Origin: Leifsonia sp. CL147 | Lineage (GTDB): Bacteria; Actinomycetota; Actinomycetes; Actinomycetales; Microbacteriaceae | Assembly: GCF_900114565.1 (NCBI RefSeq) | Contig: NZ_FOTM01000005.1 | Location: 1 to 64,000 of the forward strand | Length of the DNA stretch: 64,000 nucleotides | Direction of reading: 5' to 3' | Part shown: positions 41,596-50,987 of the stretch, piece after piece | Layout of the letters: the number at the start of each line of letters is the position of its first letter | Position numbering within the stretch: position 1 is the first letter of the stretch | Translations under genes and position numbers: made by a program | Notes under the pieces: generated by a model | The model's database searches: none | Told to the model about the DNA's origin: nothing | What the model saw: only the letters and a program-made list of their open reading frames with translations

Positions 41596-42189
41596 TCAGG
41601 TGCTCGGCGTCGGCGCCGCGCTCGGGGTGGCGGTGTGCGCGTGCAGCGGCAGGGCCACGATGCGCGTGGCGGTGACCGTGTCGCCGGAGCGCTTCCCGAG
41701 CACGCCGACCTTCTCGCCCACCGTGAACGACTCACGAGTGGAGGGGGTCTTCTTGGTACCGAAGGCCGTGGTCGAGGTCAGCTTCACGGTGACCGTCGTA
41801 CCGGATGCCGAGTGCAGCGTCCACGTGTCGCCGTTGATGGCGGTGATGGTTCCGCGGGCTCCATGGAGCTTGTGCTTGGCGGGCTTGCCCGCATGCGGCC
41901 CGGCCGTGTGCGTCGCACTCATCGGCGCCATGACGGCTCCTGCCGTGGTCTGCGTGCTCGCCACGGCGGCGGAGACGCCCCAGGCGGTTCCGCCGGCGAC
42001 CACGACGACGGCCAGGACGGCCGCCGCCACGCCGACGCCGACCGCATGCCGGTGCAGGAAGGAGGCGGGAGGGGCATCCGTCACGGCAGCCGCCTCAGGA
42101 GTGTGGTCGGTCACGGGAAGGCGGAGGGTCTCCGCTGCGTCGTCCGTCGCGGGCCGGTCGGCCGGGTCGGGGGTGTCGTTCGTATCCAT
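41596..42189 (-). CDS. Membrane-anchored DUF5666-like protein
   Basis: The 197-residue product has an acidic cytoplasmic start, one membrane helix (VGVGVAAAVLAVVVVAGGTAWGV) and an exported beta-rich domain. That domain (GARGTITAINGDTWTLHSASGTTVTVKLTSTTAFG) resembles DUF5666 and looks duplicated in part. Role unknown; these proteins often accompany two-component systems, and one is immediately upstream here. Start is the ATG at 42189. Confidence 0.7.
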   Translation of the reverse strand: MDTNDTPDPADRPATDDAAETLRLPVTDHTPEAAAVTDAPPASFLHRHAVGVGVAAAVLAVVVVAGGTAWGVSAAVASTQTTAGAVMAPMSATHTAGPHAGKPAKHKLHGARGTITAINGDTWTLHSASGTTVTVKLTSTTAFGTKKTPSTRESFTVGEKVGVLGKRSGDTVTATRIVALPLHAHTATPSAAPTPST

Positions 42190-42212
42190 GACCTCATCGT
42201 CACAGCCCGATG

Positions 42213-43592
42213 TCAGCGCTCCGCGGGGGAAATGTAAGAGGACGGTAAGGAGACGACGAACGCCGCTCCTCCTTCCGGCGCCGCACCGACGGTGATGGTG
42301 CCGCCGAGGCGGGCGACGAGCCGTCGCGCAATGGAGAGGCCGAGTCCTGTTCCGACCGCGCGCACCTCCCGGTACCGCTCGTGCAGCGCCCCCCGCTCGA
42401 ACGCCACCGCCGCATCCTCCTCGGTCAGCCCGGGGCCGCCATCCCGAACGGCGAGCAGGATGCCGGTCGAACCCTCCAGGGCGACCACGATCGGTGCGCC
42501 CTCGGGTGTCACGCGGAGCGCGTTCTCGATCAGTGCGTCGACGACCTGCCGCAGTCGCATCCCATCGGCGGTCACCTCAACGGGTTCGCCGGGGACCTCA
42601 GCGCGCAGCACGACGCCGGCCCGGGAGGCGGCGCCGGCCCAGGCGGCGACCGCGCGCTCCACGGTCTCGCGGGCGTCGAAGCGCTGGGGGTTGAGGGGGA
42701 AGTCCTCGGCCTCCAGCCGCGCGAGTTCGAGCAGGTCGTCCAGGAACCGCCGGAGTCGTTCCGACTCGGCCGCAAGCGTGCCCCCGACCTGAGCCACCTC
42801 CTCCGGAGCGACCAACCCGTCGGCCAAAGCCTCGGCATAACCGCGGATCGCGGTGAGCGGAGTGCGGATGTCGTGCGACACCGACAGCAGGAACTCGCGC
42901 TGGCGGTCCTCGCTGACCGACAGCGCCGAGTCGAGGCCGCGCAGCGCCTGGGCGATGTCCTCGATCTCGACCACCGGCTCGTCCGCGATCGGGACGCCAC
43001 GCCGGCCTGCTGCCAGCTCGCGCGCGCTTCCGGCGAGCCGGGTGAGCGGACGGCCGAGCAGGCGCGCGAGGAGGACGCCGGCGACGGTCGCAACAGCGAG
43101 TCCGATGGCGAGAGCGATGAGGAGCCAGCGGACAAGGTCCGCATTCCCCGCCGCGATGTCCGCGACCTTGCGAACGCCGACCACTCCTCCGCCGTCCGCG
43201 GTGGGAATGCCCACCAGCACCGCATCCTTTCCGCCCAGGGTCGTCGTGCCGGAGACCGTGCGTCCCGACTGCAACTGGCGCACCACCGACGGGCCGACCG
43301 ACGCCCGCGCGGCGCCGGTCACGGTGCCGTCCGCGGCGACGACCGCGAAGCGGTCTCCGAGGGCGGCGAGCCGCGCGCCTGCGACGTGCGAGCCGGTCGC
43401 GCGGGCCTCGACCAGTGCGGTTGCCTGTGCCTTCAATTGCTGGCGGGCCTGCGTCTCAGCCACCGTCTGCACCACCTGCAGCGCGACGATCCCGGTGACC
43501 AGCACCGCGATGAGGCTCACCGCGAAGGTGCCGAGCATGATCCGTCCGGTCAGCGACCCACGCCACCATCGCCGGGGCGCGTCCTCACGCAT
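42213..43592 (-). CDS. Sensor histidine kinase
   Basis: The 459-residue protein has two membrane helices around an extracellular sensor (residues 20-185), a HAMP linker, a phospho-acceptor domain (LSVSHDIRTPLTAIRGYAEAL, His about 246) and an ATPase domain (N box LIENALRVTPEG, G box VRDGGPGLTEED). It should phosphorylate the response regulator upstream. I chose the ATG at 43592, which overlaps the regulator stop by eight bases. Signal not known. Confidence 0.93.
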   Translation of the reverse strand: MREDAPRRWWRGSLTGRIMLGTFAVSLIAVLVTGIVALQVVQTVAETQARQQLKAQATALVEARATGSHVAGARLAALGDRFAVVAADGTVTGAARASVGPSVVRQLQSGRTVSGTTTLGGKDAVLVGIPTADGGGVVGVRKVADIAAGNADLVRWLLIALAIGLAVATVAGVLLARLLGRPLTRLAGSARELAAGRRGVPIADEPVVEIEDIAQALRGLDSALSVSEDRQREFLLSVSHDIRTPLTAIRGYAEALADGLVAPEEVAQVGGTLAAESERLRRFLDDLLELARLEAEDFPLNPQRFDARETVERAVAAWAGAASRAGVVLRAEVPGEPVEVTADGMRLRQVVDALIENALRVTPEGAPIVVALEGSTGILLAVRDGGPGLTEEDAAVAFERGALHERYREVRAVGTGLGLSIARRLVARLGGTITVGAAPEGGAAFVVSLPSSYISPAER

Positions 43593-44274
43593 CCGGTTCC
43601 GCCACGCTGTAGCCGACACCGCGGACCGTTCGGATCAGGCCGGCCGCCTCACCGAGCTTCAGGCGGAGCTGGGCGACGTGCACATCCACGGTCCGGCTGC
43701 TGCTGTAGTCGGCGACGCCCCACACGGACGAGAGCAGCTGCTCGCGCGTGAAGACGCGGCCCGGCTGCGACATCAGGTGCTCCAGCAGGTCGAACTCGGT
43801 CGCGGTCAGCTCGACGCGTGTCCCGGCGACGTCCACCCGCCGCCGCAGCGGGTCGAGCGCGATGGGGCCGACGCGCCGCAGTTCCTGACCGGTATGCACC
43901 ATCCCGCGCCGGATGAGCGCACGCACCCGGGCGACGAGCTCCCGCGGCGAGAACGGCTTGGTGACGTAGTCGTCGGCGCCGAGCTCCAGGCCCAGGATGC
44001 GGTCCACTTCGTCGTCGCGGGCCGTGACGAACACGACAGGCGTCCAGTCGCCGCGCGCGCGGAGCGCCCGGCAGAGTTCGAGCCCATCCATCCCCGGGAT
44101 GCCGATGTCCAGCACGATCGCTGCCGGCCGCAATCGCGCGATGGCTTCGAGGGCACGGACGCCGTCCGTCTCGACGTGGACGCCGAACCCGCCGTTGCCG
44201 AGGTAGAGGCGTTCGAGGTCGGCGATGGTCATCTCGTCCTCGACGACGAGCACCAGGCCCTTCTCCTCGCTCAC
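43585..44274 (-). CDS. OmpR-family response regulator
   Basis: The 229-residue protein has a receiver domain (LVLVVEDEMTIADL, phospho-acceptor Asp in IVLDIGIPGMDG and Lys in YVTKPFSP) and a winged helix (LTATEFDLLEHLMSQPGRVFTREQLLSSVWG, SSSRTVDVHVAQLRLKLG). GTG at 44274 is the likely start; an upstream ATG at 44301 would add nine residues. It is coupled to the downstream sensor kinase. The divergent DUF1996 gene, 111 bases away, is a possible target. Confidence 0.93.
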   Translation of the reverse strand: MSEEKGLVLVVEDEMTIADLERLYLGNGGFGVHVETDGVRALEAIARLRPAAIVLDIGIPGMDGLELCRALRARGDWTPVVFVTARDDEVDRILGLELGADDYVTKPFSPRELVARVRALIRRGMVHTGQELRRVGPIALDPLRRRVDVAGTRVELTATEFDLLEHLMSQPGRVFTREQLLSSVWGVADYSSSRTVDVHVAQLRLKLGEAAGLIRTVRGVGYSVAEPDA

Positions 44275-44385
44275 CTCCCCATCCTTGCGGACCGGGCGGG
44301 GCATCCTGTGCATTTCCGTCAGGCCTTACCGTTTCTTTACAGTGCCTTCTCACGGCCCGAACGGGGTCGGCATCCACTTGCCGGT

Positions 44386-45387
44386 ATGGCTTCTCTCCAC
44401 TTCTCGCGCCGCTCAGCCGGCCGCAGCCCGCTCCGCTCGCGCCTCGGCGGCACCCGGGCTTTCGCTTTCGGCGCGGCTGCGGCCCTCGTCCTGGCGGCCG
44501 GGACCGCCGCCGTCACCGCGGCGGCCGTCACCACGGCGACGCCGCCACGCGTCTCCACCGCCGGGTTCCCGTCCGGCGGTTCGAACCCCGGCATCTTCAC
44601 CGACACGTGCTCCCCCGCATCCCGGGCCCCGAACGACCCGATCATGATGCCGGGGATGACCGGGATGTCGATGCAGCACGACTTCTTCGGCAACCGCGCG
44701 GTCACCGCCTCCTCGACGGCGGCGAGTCTCCGTGGCGGCCAGACGACCTGCACGACGACGGCCGACGCTTCGGCGTACTGGACACCGGTCGTCTACCAGA
44801 ACGGCCGCGCGCTGACGCCGTCGCGAACCCTCCTCTACTGGCGCTCCCCCGCCGCCATCGCCTCCAGCACCGTCAGCATGCCGGCCGGCATCAGCCTGAT
44901 CGCCGGCAACGAGACGGCCACGGCGCCGCAGAGCACCTCGGTGGTGGACTGGACCTGCACGGTGACACGGTCGGATCCGCGGCCTCACCGAGCCGCCCTC
45001 CCCCACGACTGTCCGGCCGGCTCGCAGCTGCGACTGGTGATCACCTTCCCGAACTGCTGGGACGGCCACACGTTCGACGGTCGCGATCGCTCCGGCGCCG
45101 TGTACGCGACGGATGCGGGATGCCCGTCGTCGCATCCCATCCACATCCCGCAGCTCGTCCTGCACGTCAGCTACTCCACCAGCAGCGGGAGCGGCATCAC
45201 GCTCTCGACCGGACCGTCGACCCAGGGACCCCCGGTGACCGGGCACGCCGACTTCGTCAGCGGCTGGAACCAGCAGCGCATGGATGCGGACACGGCTGCC
45301 TGCGTGACGGCGCAGGTGCGCTGCGGCCCGGTGCGGGGTGCGGACGCCATCCCGATGGGAGGCAAGGTGCAGGCGAAGCGGCGCTGA
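44386..45387 (+). CDS. Secreted DUF1996 protein
   Basis: The 333-residue protein has a signal peptide (FAFGAAAALVLAAGTAAVTAAA) and a DUF1996 domain with the typical MQHDFFGNRAVTASST start (about residue 95), TPVVYQNGR, NCWDG and HYSYS/VSYSTSS elements, plus eight or so Cys. Function is unknown in bacteria; in fungi members are secreted. It is divergent from the two-component operon. Confidence 0.8.
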   Translation: MASLHFSRRSAGRSPLRSRLGGTRAFAFGAAAALVLAAGTAAVTAAAVTTATPPRVSTAGFPSGGSNPGIFTDTCSPASRAPNDPIMMPGMTGMSMQHDFFGNRAVTASSTAASLRGGQTTCTTTADASAYWTPVVYQNGRALTPSRTLLYWRSPAAIASSTVSMPAGISLIAGNETATAPQSTSVVDWTCTVTRSDPRPHRAALPHDCPAGSQLRLVITFPNCWDGHTFDGRDRSGAVYATDAGCPSSHPIHIPQLVLHVSYSTSSGSGITLSTGPSTQGPPVTGHADFVSGWNQQRMDADTAACVTAQVRCGPVRGADAIPMGGKVQAKRR

Positions 45388-45466
45388 CTGCGAGGATGCG
45401 TGGCCCTTCCGGGTGTGCCGCAGCGGTGGGATCCGCACGTTCGCCCGGCTGCGGCATGCTGGAGGC

Positions 45467-45802
45467 ATGACTGAACCCGTGACACGCGAGACCCTCCTCC
45501 GCCAGGCCCTGCCCGACATCACGACCGCAGTGGTCGAAGTGCGGCGCATCACGCTGCAGCCCGGCGTCGCAGGCGGCGCCCACTGGCACAACGGGCCGGT
45601 CTTCGGCAGCATCGAGAAGGGGTCGGCCACCCTGCAGGTCGATGGCGGGGCCGAAACCGTTCTGAGGGCCGGGGATGTGTTCTACGAGCCCGCAGCGCCC
45701 CAGGTGATCGACCGCTTCGACGCGACCTCCGAAGGCGTGACCTTCCTCGGCTACTTCCTGAACGGCCCTGGCGAAGTGCCGGAACTCACGCCGGTGGAGT
45801 GA
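45467..45802 (+). CDS. Cupin domain protein
   Basis: The 111-residue product is a single small cupin: GGAHWHNGPVFGSIEKGSATLQVDGG carries the His metal ligands and AGDVFYEPAAPQVIDRF the second motif. It may be a dioxygenase-like or sugar-binding protein. Nothing nearby tells its substrate. GGAGGC lies just before the ATG. Confidence 0.8.
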   Translation: MTEPVTRETLLRQALPDITTAVVEVRRITLQPGVAGGAHWHNGPVFGSIEKGSATLQVDGGAETVLRAGDVFYEPAAPQVIDRFDATSEGVTFLGYFLNGPGEVPELTPVE

Positions 45803-45924
45803 GCCCCGGCTCTCCCGCTCGCGACGCATCCGGAATCATCACGGGTGTCGAATTCCGGTGCGCTCGTTCGTATCGTCAGTGAGGCGACCGCGCCTCGGCT
45901 TCGACGAACAGGAAGGGCTTCACC

Positions 45925-46527
45925 ATGAGCAGCATCTACGTCGCGAATCACATCAGCCTCGACGGCGTGATCCAGGGTCCCGGGCGTGCGGAGGAGGACA
46001 CCCGCGGAGGATTCACGCTCGGCGGCTGGGCGCCGGGCGCCGTGAACGACGAGGTCGCCGCCGTCCTCGGTGAGCGCGTCGTGCAGGCCGGCGGGATGCG
46101 TCTCCTGCTGGGCCGGCGCAGTTACGACGACATGCTCGGACACTGGAACGTCGAGGGCGGACCCTTCAAGGAGGGCTTGAACAGCGCCCAGAAGTACGTC
46201 GTCTCGCACGATCCAGAGACCGTCCTGGCCTGGCCCGACTCCACCCTGATCAGCGGGTCCGTCGTCGAGAGCATCCGTGCACTCACACGCGAGCCGGGCG
46301 CCGATCTGTGCATCATGGGCAGCGGCGAGCTCGTCCGGACGCTCCTGGAGCACGGGCTGATCGACGAACTGCTGCTCTTCGTCCACCCGTTGGTCCTCGG
46401 GCAGGGACAGCGGCTGTTCCCGGATCGCGGTCCCGAGGTGCACCTCCGGCAGCTCCGCACTCAGGGCACGAGCACCGGGATCACCATTGCGCACTACCTC
46501 GTCGAGCGCGACACGGCCCGGGACTGA
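45925..46527 (+). CDS. Dihydrofolate reductase / RibD C-terminal family protein
   Basis: The 200-residue product has the RibD_C/DHFR-like fold: VANHISLDGVIQGPG at the start, MRLLLGRRSYDDMLGHW in the middle, and LCIMGSGELVRTLLEHGLIDELLLFVHPLVLGQGQRLF. These proteins are annotated as reductases but rarely have a known substrate. A related protein is encoded at 55627. It stands alone. Confidence 0.85.
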   Translation: MSSIYVANHISLDGVIQGPGRAEEDTRGGFTLGGWAPGAVNDEVAAVLGERVVQAGGMRLLLGRRSYDDMLGHWNVEGGPFKEGLNSAQKYVVSHDPETVLAWPDSTLISGSVVESIRALTREPGADLCIMGSGELVRTLLEHGLIDELLLFVHPLVLGQGQRLFPDRGPEVHLRQLRTQGTSTGITIAHYLVERDTARD

Positions 46528-46664
46528 GAGACGTCGCGGCGGCTTGGCCGGGTGGGGTCGGGCGCCGATCGGACGGCTGCACACAGACGTCGCGCGTCTG
46601 CGAGTTCTCCACAGTTCGGCCGGGACGGTTGTCGTCGGTGCGCCGAGGCCCGGAGACTGGAGCC

Positions 46665-46736
46665 ATGGAACGAATCGAGGGCCTGGTCCGACTCGCCCGC
46701 TGCCCGCGCTGCACGGCCGAGAGGGCGCGCCCGTGA
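46665..46736 (+). CDS. Possible 23-residue leader protein with a CxxC motif
   Basis: The frame MERIEGLVRLARCPRCTAER plus three residues starts at ATG with a GGAG seven bases upstream and overlaps the GTG of the next gene as GTGA. It may be a real small protein with a metal-binding CPRC, or a translational leader for the transporter. Evidence is thin. Confidence 0.3.
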   Translation: MERIEGLVRLARCPRCTAERARP

Positions 46737-47332
46737 CCGCCACCACGCTCTCGATGGATGCCCGACGCCGGCTGGTCCGGACGGGTATCGGACTCGAAGC
46801 GATCACGCTCGCCTGGAATGTGGTCGGGGTGGCCGTACTCGCCGTTCTCGCCTACGCCAGCGCCTCCGTCGCACTCCTCGGATTCGGCCTCGACAGTCTC
46901 ATCGAGATCTTCGCGAGCATCGTCGTCATCTGGGAGCTGACCGGCGTCGATGAGCGGCGGCAGAGGCTGGCGCTCCGGTTGATCGGTGTCGCTTTCGCTC
47001 TCCTGGCCGTCTACCTGCTGGCCCAGGCGGCCGTCGCGCTGGTCGCCGGCCATCGCGCCGCTCCCACACCGGCCGGGGCAGGATGGACCGCCGCGACGGC
47101 GGTGGCGATGTTCGCGCTCGCCTTCGGCAAGGCGCGCGTGGGCCGGCGCCTGGGCAACCGGGTGCTGATCACCGAGGGGCGCGTGACTCTCGTCGACGGC
47201 ATCCTCGCGTGCAGCGTTCTGGTCGGGATCGCGTTGGACGGGCTGTTCGGGTGGTGGTGGGCGGATCCCGCCGCCGGGCTCGTCATCGTGGTGTACGCCG
47301 TGCGGGAAGCCGTTCAGATCTTCCGGGAATGA
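46733..47332 (+). CDS. Cation efflux (CDF-like) membrane protein
   Basis: The 199-residue protein has five or six helices, with GFGLDSLIEIFASIVVIWEL and EGRVTLVDGILACSVLVGIALDGLFGWWWADP as the CDF signatures bearing acidic metal ligands. CDF transporters expel divalent metals. It lacks the usual C-terminal cytoplasmic metal-binding domain. Start is a GTG overlapping the small upstream frame. Its stop overlaps the phosphoesterase start as ATGA. Confidence 0.78.
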   Translation: MTATTLSMDARRRLVRTGIGLEAITLAWNVVGVAVLAVLAYASASVALLGFGLDSLIEIFASIVVIWELTGVDERRQRLALRLIGVAFALLAVYLLAQAAVALVAGHRAAPTPAGAGWTAATAVAMFALAFGKARVGRRLGNRVLITEGRVTLVDGILACSVLVGIALDGLFGWWWADPAAGLVIVVYAVREAVQIFRE

Positions 47333-48291
47333 GCTCCCGAATGCTGAGGCGGTCCTCGATCCTGGGCGGCGGAGTTGTCCTTCTCCTCGCTCTTGCGGCC
47401 TGCACCGGGAGCGGGCCGCAGCCGACCCCGGACGGGAGCCCCGGCCGAGCGACCTCATCCCCCTCGCCCGCGGCCGTGCCCTCCGCTCCCCCGACCCCCG
47501 CTCGACTGCAGCACGTGGTCCTCATCGTGGAGGAGAACAAGCCGGCGTCCTCCGTGATCGGGAACCCGGACGCACCATTCGTCAACGCCCTCGCACAGGC
47601 CGGGGCGCAGGCCCAGCAGTACTCGGCGGTGGCGCACCCGAGTCTGCCGAACTACCTCGCACTCACCAGCGGCACCACGGCGGGCATCACGAGCGACTGC
47701 AACCCTCCGGGCGGCTCCTGCCTCGACACCGGGCCCGATCTCGCCCAAGAGCTCGACAGCGCCGGACACAGCTGGCGCATGTACGCGGAGTCGATGCCGG
47801 CGCCCTGCACGAGCGCGAACACGAGCCGCTACGCGGTGAAGCACAACCCGTTCCTCTACTTCCCCAGCGTGACGAACGATGCCGCCTACTGCGCCTGGCA
47901 CGACGTTCCGTACGACCGGTTCGCCTCCGACCTCGCGACGACGACCTCCCTCCCGGACTTCTCTTTCATCAGCCCCGACCTGTGCGACGACATGCACGAC
48001 TGCTCGATCGCCACCGGAGACAGCTGGCTTCGGACGAACGTCCCTCCGATCCTCGCCTCGCCCGCCTTCACCACGCAGCGGTCGCTCCTGGTGATCACTT
48101 TCGACGAGGGCGACTCCTCGGACAATGTGGTCGCCTGCATCCTCGCCGGCCCGGCCGCGCGTCCGCATGCGGTCTCCGCCCAGCCCTTCACGCACTATTC
48201 GCTGCTGCGGACGATCGAAGTGGAATGGGGACTCCCGCCGCTCACAGCCAACGACGCCGGTGCGCCGCCGATGACGGGGCTGCTTCAGTGA
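47329..48291 (+). CDS. Phosphoesterase lipoprotein (acid phosphatase family)
   Basis: The 320-residue protein has a signal with lipobox LAAC, so it is lipid-anchored. The body matches the phosphoesterase/acid phosphatase family: VVLIVEENKPASSVIGN, AVAHPSLPNYLALTSG with the nucleophile region, DFSFISPDLCDDMHDC, and LVITFDEGDSSDN carrying metal-binding Asp residues. It likely cleaves extracellular phosphate esters. A second in-frame ATG lies four codons on. Coupled to the CDF gene. Confidence 0.82.
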   Translation: MSSRMLRRSSILGGGVVLLLALAACTGSGPQPTPDGSPGRATSSPSPAAVPSAPPTPARLQHVVLIVEENKPASSVIGNPDAPFVNALAQAGAQAQQYSAVAHPSLPNYLALTSGTTAGITSDCNPPGGSCLDTGPDLAQELDSAGHSWRMYAESMPAPCTSANTSRYAVKHNPFLYFPSVTNDAAYCAWHDVPYDRFASDLATTTSLPDFSFISPDLCDDMHDCSIATGDSWLRTNVPPILASPAFTTQRSLLVITFDEGDSSDNVVACILAGPAARPHAVSAQPFTHYSLLRTIEVEWGLPPLTANDAGAPPMTGLLQ

Positions 48292-48328
48292 ACGGTCGCG
48301 ATTGCCTTGCCGAGAATTTCGACCCGGG

Positions 48329-48347
48329 AATACCGCCCTGGGGTATC
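48329..48347. promoter_or_regulatory. Copper-repressor (CsoR-like) operator
   Basis: AATACCGCCCTGGGGTATC is a G/C-tract palindrome with ATACC/GGTAT ends, the shape of CsoR-type copper repressor sites. It lies 53 bases before the copper chaperone start. The csoR gene itself is not in the window. Confidence 0.6.
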
Positions 48348-48399
48348 CTGGATCGAGACGTCGGGTGCTGCAGCGGTGCCCATCGAAACGGAGGATGAC

Positions 48400-48609
48400 G
48401 TGCAGACGATCGAATACCAGGTCACCGGGATGACGTGCGAGCACTGCGAGCGTGCGGTGACCGAAGAGGTGTCGCAGGTGAACGGCGTGGATGAGCTGGC
48501 CGTGTCCGCGACGGACGGCGTGCTGAGCGTCACGACGGCTGCGGGAGTGGACGATGCGCTCGTCCTCGCCGCTGTCGAGGAGGCCGGTTACACCGCCGCG
48601 CGCCACTGA
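48400..48609 (+). CDS. copZ: Copper chaperone (HMA domain)
   Basis: The 69-residue protein is a single heavy-metal-associated domain with the metal site GMTCEHCE (residues 12-19). It carries Cu(I) to the export ATPase. The GTG at 48400 follows AACGGAGG; longer in-frame starts would cover the operator. CopZ and CopA form the copper efflux cassette here. Confidence 0.9.
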   Translation: MQTIEYQVTGMTCEHCERAVTEEVSQVNGVDELAVSATDGVLSVTTAAGVDDALVLAAVEEAGYTAARH

Positions 48610-48665
48610 ACCCGGCTCCGCCGCATCCTCCTCTCGCCCATCCGTCTTCGCCGATCGGAGCACCC

Positions 48666-50981
48666 ATGACCGCCTCGCCCCTCCCCTCGGGCGCCACCAC
48701 CGACGTGGAGCTCGAGGTCGGCGGCATGACGTGTGCGTCCTGCGCCCTGCGCATCGAGAAGAAGCTCAACCGCCTCGATGGCGTCTCGGCGACCGTCAAC
48801 TACGCCACCGAGAAGGCGCGCGTTGCGATCCCGGCCGGGATGAGCGTCCAGGAGGTGATCGCGGAGGTCGAGCGGACCGGATACACGGCCGCTCTTCCCG
48901 CGACCGCCCCTCCCCGCGGCGAGGATGCTGACCCCGAACTGACCGGACTGCGTCAGCGACTGATCGGGAGCGTCGTCCTCGCCGTCCCCGTGATCGTCCT
49001 GGCGATGGTTCCCGCGTTCCAGTTCACCTACTGGCAATGGCTCTCCCTCGTGCTGGCCGCTCCCGTCGTCGTCTGGGGCGGGTGGCCGTTCCACCGAGCG
49101 GCGGCGGTCAACGCCCGCCACGGCGCCGCGACCATGGACACGTTGGTCTCGATCGGCACGCTGGCGGCTTTCGCGTGGTCCCTGTATGCGCTGTTCCTCG
49201 GAACGGCCGGGATGCCGGGCATGACGCACGGCTTCAGCTTCACCGTCACCTCCTCGGACGGCTCCGGGAACATCTACCTCGAGGTGGCCTCCGGCGTGAC
49301 GATGTTCGTCCTCGCCGGGCGCTACTTCGAGAAGCGCTCGAAGCGCCGGGCGGGCGACGCCCTGCGCGCCCTCCTCGAGCTGGGAGCCAAGGACGTGGCC
49401 GTCATCCGCGGCGGAGTCGAGACGCGCATCCCGGTCGGTGCCCTGCGCGTCGGCGACGAGTTCGTCGTGCGCCCCGGCGAGAAGATCGCGACCGATGGTG
49501 TGGTCGTCGATGGGCGCAGCGCCGTCGACCGGTCTCTGCTGACGGGCGAATCGGTGCCGGTGGAGGTGACCGAGGGCGATGCGGTCACCGGCGCGACCCT
49601 GAATGCGGGAGGCAGGCTCCGGGTGCGCGCGAGTCGGGTCGGCGCCGAGACGCAGCTGGCCCGGATGGCGAGACTCGTCGAGGACGCGCAGTCCGGCAAG
49701 GCAGAGGTGCAGCGGCTCGCCGACCGGATCTCCGGGGTGTTCGTCCCCGTTGTGCTGGGCATCGCGGTGGTCACTCTCGGCGCCTGGCTGCTCGCGGGGT
49801 TCCCCGCGACCTCCGCTTTCACGGCAGCGGTCGCGGTGCTGATCATCGCCTGCCCGTGCGCCCTGGGCCTCGCCACGCCGACCGCGCTGCTGGTCGGCAC
49901 GGGCCGCGGTGCCCAGCTGGGCATCCTGATCAAAGGCCCGCAGGTGCTGGAGGCGACCAGGACCGTGGACACGATCGTGCTGGACAAGACGGGCACGGTG
50001 ACGACGGGCAGGATGACGGTGCACGAGGTGATCGCGGCCGATGGTGTGGACGAGCTGACGCTGCTGCGTCTCGCCGGGGCCGTCGAGGACGCGTCCGAGC
50101 ACCCGATCGCCCGAGCGGTGGCGATCGCCGCCGTGGAGCGCTCGCGGGATCGGATGGCCGGCGAGCGGACGGCCGGCGAGCGGATGGCCGGCGAGCGGAC
50201 GGCCGGCGAGCGGAGGATCGGCGCCCTGCCCGACGAGCTGCCCTCGGTGGACTCGTTCACGAACATCGAAGGGCGAGGAGTTCAGGGCATCGTCGAGGGG
50301 CACCTCGTGCTGGTCGGGCGTCCCTCCCTCCTCGGCGAGTGGTCCGTTCCGGCGGATCCCGCACTGGAGGCTGCGCGACACGACGCGGAGGCGAAAGGGC
50401 TCACCGTCGTCGGCGTCGCCTGGGACGGCGTCGCCCGCGGCATCCTGGTCGTCGGGGACACCATCAAGCCGACCAGTGCGGAAGCCGTCGCGGCCTTCGG
50501 CCGGCTCGGTCTGACGCCGATCCTCCTCACCGGGGACAACTCCACGGCGGCCCGCGCGGTCGCCCATGCGGTCGGCATCCACGAGGTGTTCGCGGAGGTG
50601 CTGCCTGCTGACAAAGCGGGAATGATCGCACAGCTTCAGGCGGAGGGGAAGGTCGTGGCCATGGTGGGCGACGGCGTCAACGACGCGGCCGCTCTGGCGA
50701 CGGCGGACCTGGGGCTCGCGATGGGGACGGGCGCGGACGTCGCCATGGAGGCCGCCGACATCACCCTGGTGCGCGGCGACCTGCGTGCCGCCGTGGATGC
50801 GGTCCGGCTGGCACGGCGAACCCTCGGCACGATCAAGGCCAACCTGTTCTGGGCGTTCGCGTACAACGTCGCGGCGATCCCTCTGGCGGCCTTCGGCCTG
50901 CTCAACCCGATGATCGCGGGCGCGGCGATGGCGTTCTCCAGCGTTTTCGTCGTCGGCAACAGCCTTCGCCTCCGCCGATGA
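48666..50981 (+). CDS. copA: Copper-exporting P1B-type ATPase
   Basis: The 771-residue pump has an N-terminal HMA domain ([15 protein letters not shown]), then membrane helices, an actuator loop ([11 protein letters not shown]), the CPC copper site ([18 protein letters not shown], about residue 395-412), phosphorylation DKTGTVTTG (about 440) and the hinge [27 protein letters not shown] identifies the nucleotide domain. Just after it lies a 15-base minisatellite giving repeated [10 protein letters not shown] units, unusual for this family. Family members pump Cu(I) outward. Confidence 0.95.
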   Translation: MTASPLPSGATTDVELEVGGMTCASCALRIEKKLNRLDGVSATVNYATEKARVAIPAGMSVQEVIAEVERTGYTAALPATAPPRGEDADPELTGLRQRLIGSVVLAVPVIVLAMVPAFQFTYWQWLSLVLAAPVVVWGGWPFHRAAAVNARHGAATMDTLVSIGTLAAFAWSLYALFLGTAGMPGMTHGFSFTVTSSDGSGNIYLEVASGVTMFVLAGRYFEKRSKRRAGDALRALLELGAKDVAVIRGGVETRIPVGALRVGDEFVVRPGEKIATDGVVVDGRSAVDRSLLTGESVPVEVTEGDAVTGATLNAGGRLRVRASRVGAETQLARMARLVEDAQSGKAEVQRLADRISGVFVPVVLGIAVVTLGAWLLAGFPATSAFTAAVAVLIIACPCALGLATPTALLVGTGRGAQLGILIKGPQVLEATRTVDTIVLDKTGTVTTGRMTVHEVIAADGVDELTLLRLAGAVEDASEHPIARAVAIAAVERSRDRMAGERTAGERMAGERTAGERRIGALPDELPSVDSFTNIEGRGVQGIVEGHLVLVGRPSLLGEWSVPADPALEAARHDAEAKGLTVVGVAWDGVARGILVVGDTIKPTSAEAVAAFGRLGLTPILLTGDNSTAARAVAHAVGIHEVFAEVLPADKAGMIAQLQAEGKVVAMVGDGVNDAAALATADLGLAMGTGADVAMEAADITLVRGDLRAAVDAVRLARRTLGTIKANLFWAFAYNVAAIPLAAFGLLNPMIAGAAMAFSSVFVVGNSLRLRR
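50151..50210 (+). repeat. In-frame 15-base minisatellite in copA
   Basis: Four units of CGGATGGCCGGCGAG / CGGACGGCCGGCGAG alternate (two identical 30-base pairs). They encode [20 protein letters not shown] in the nucleotide-binding domain. The unit is five codons, so copy number changes keep the frame. Confidence 0.9.
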
Positions 50982-50987
50982 GCCGGC

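Noticed and set aside
48588-50582. A 664-codon minus-strand frame across copA
   Set aside because: Antisense shadow of a pump with every family motif intact; low-complexity composition.
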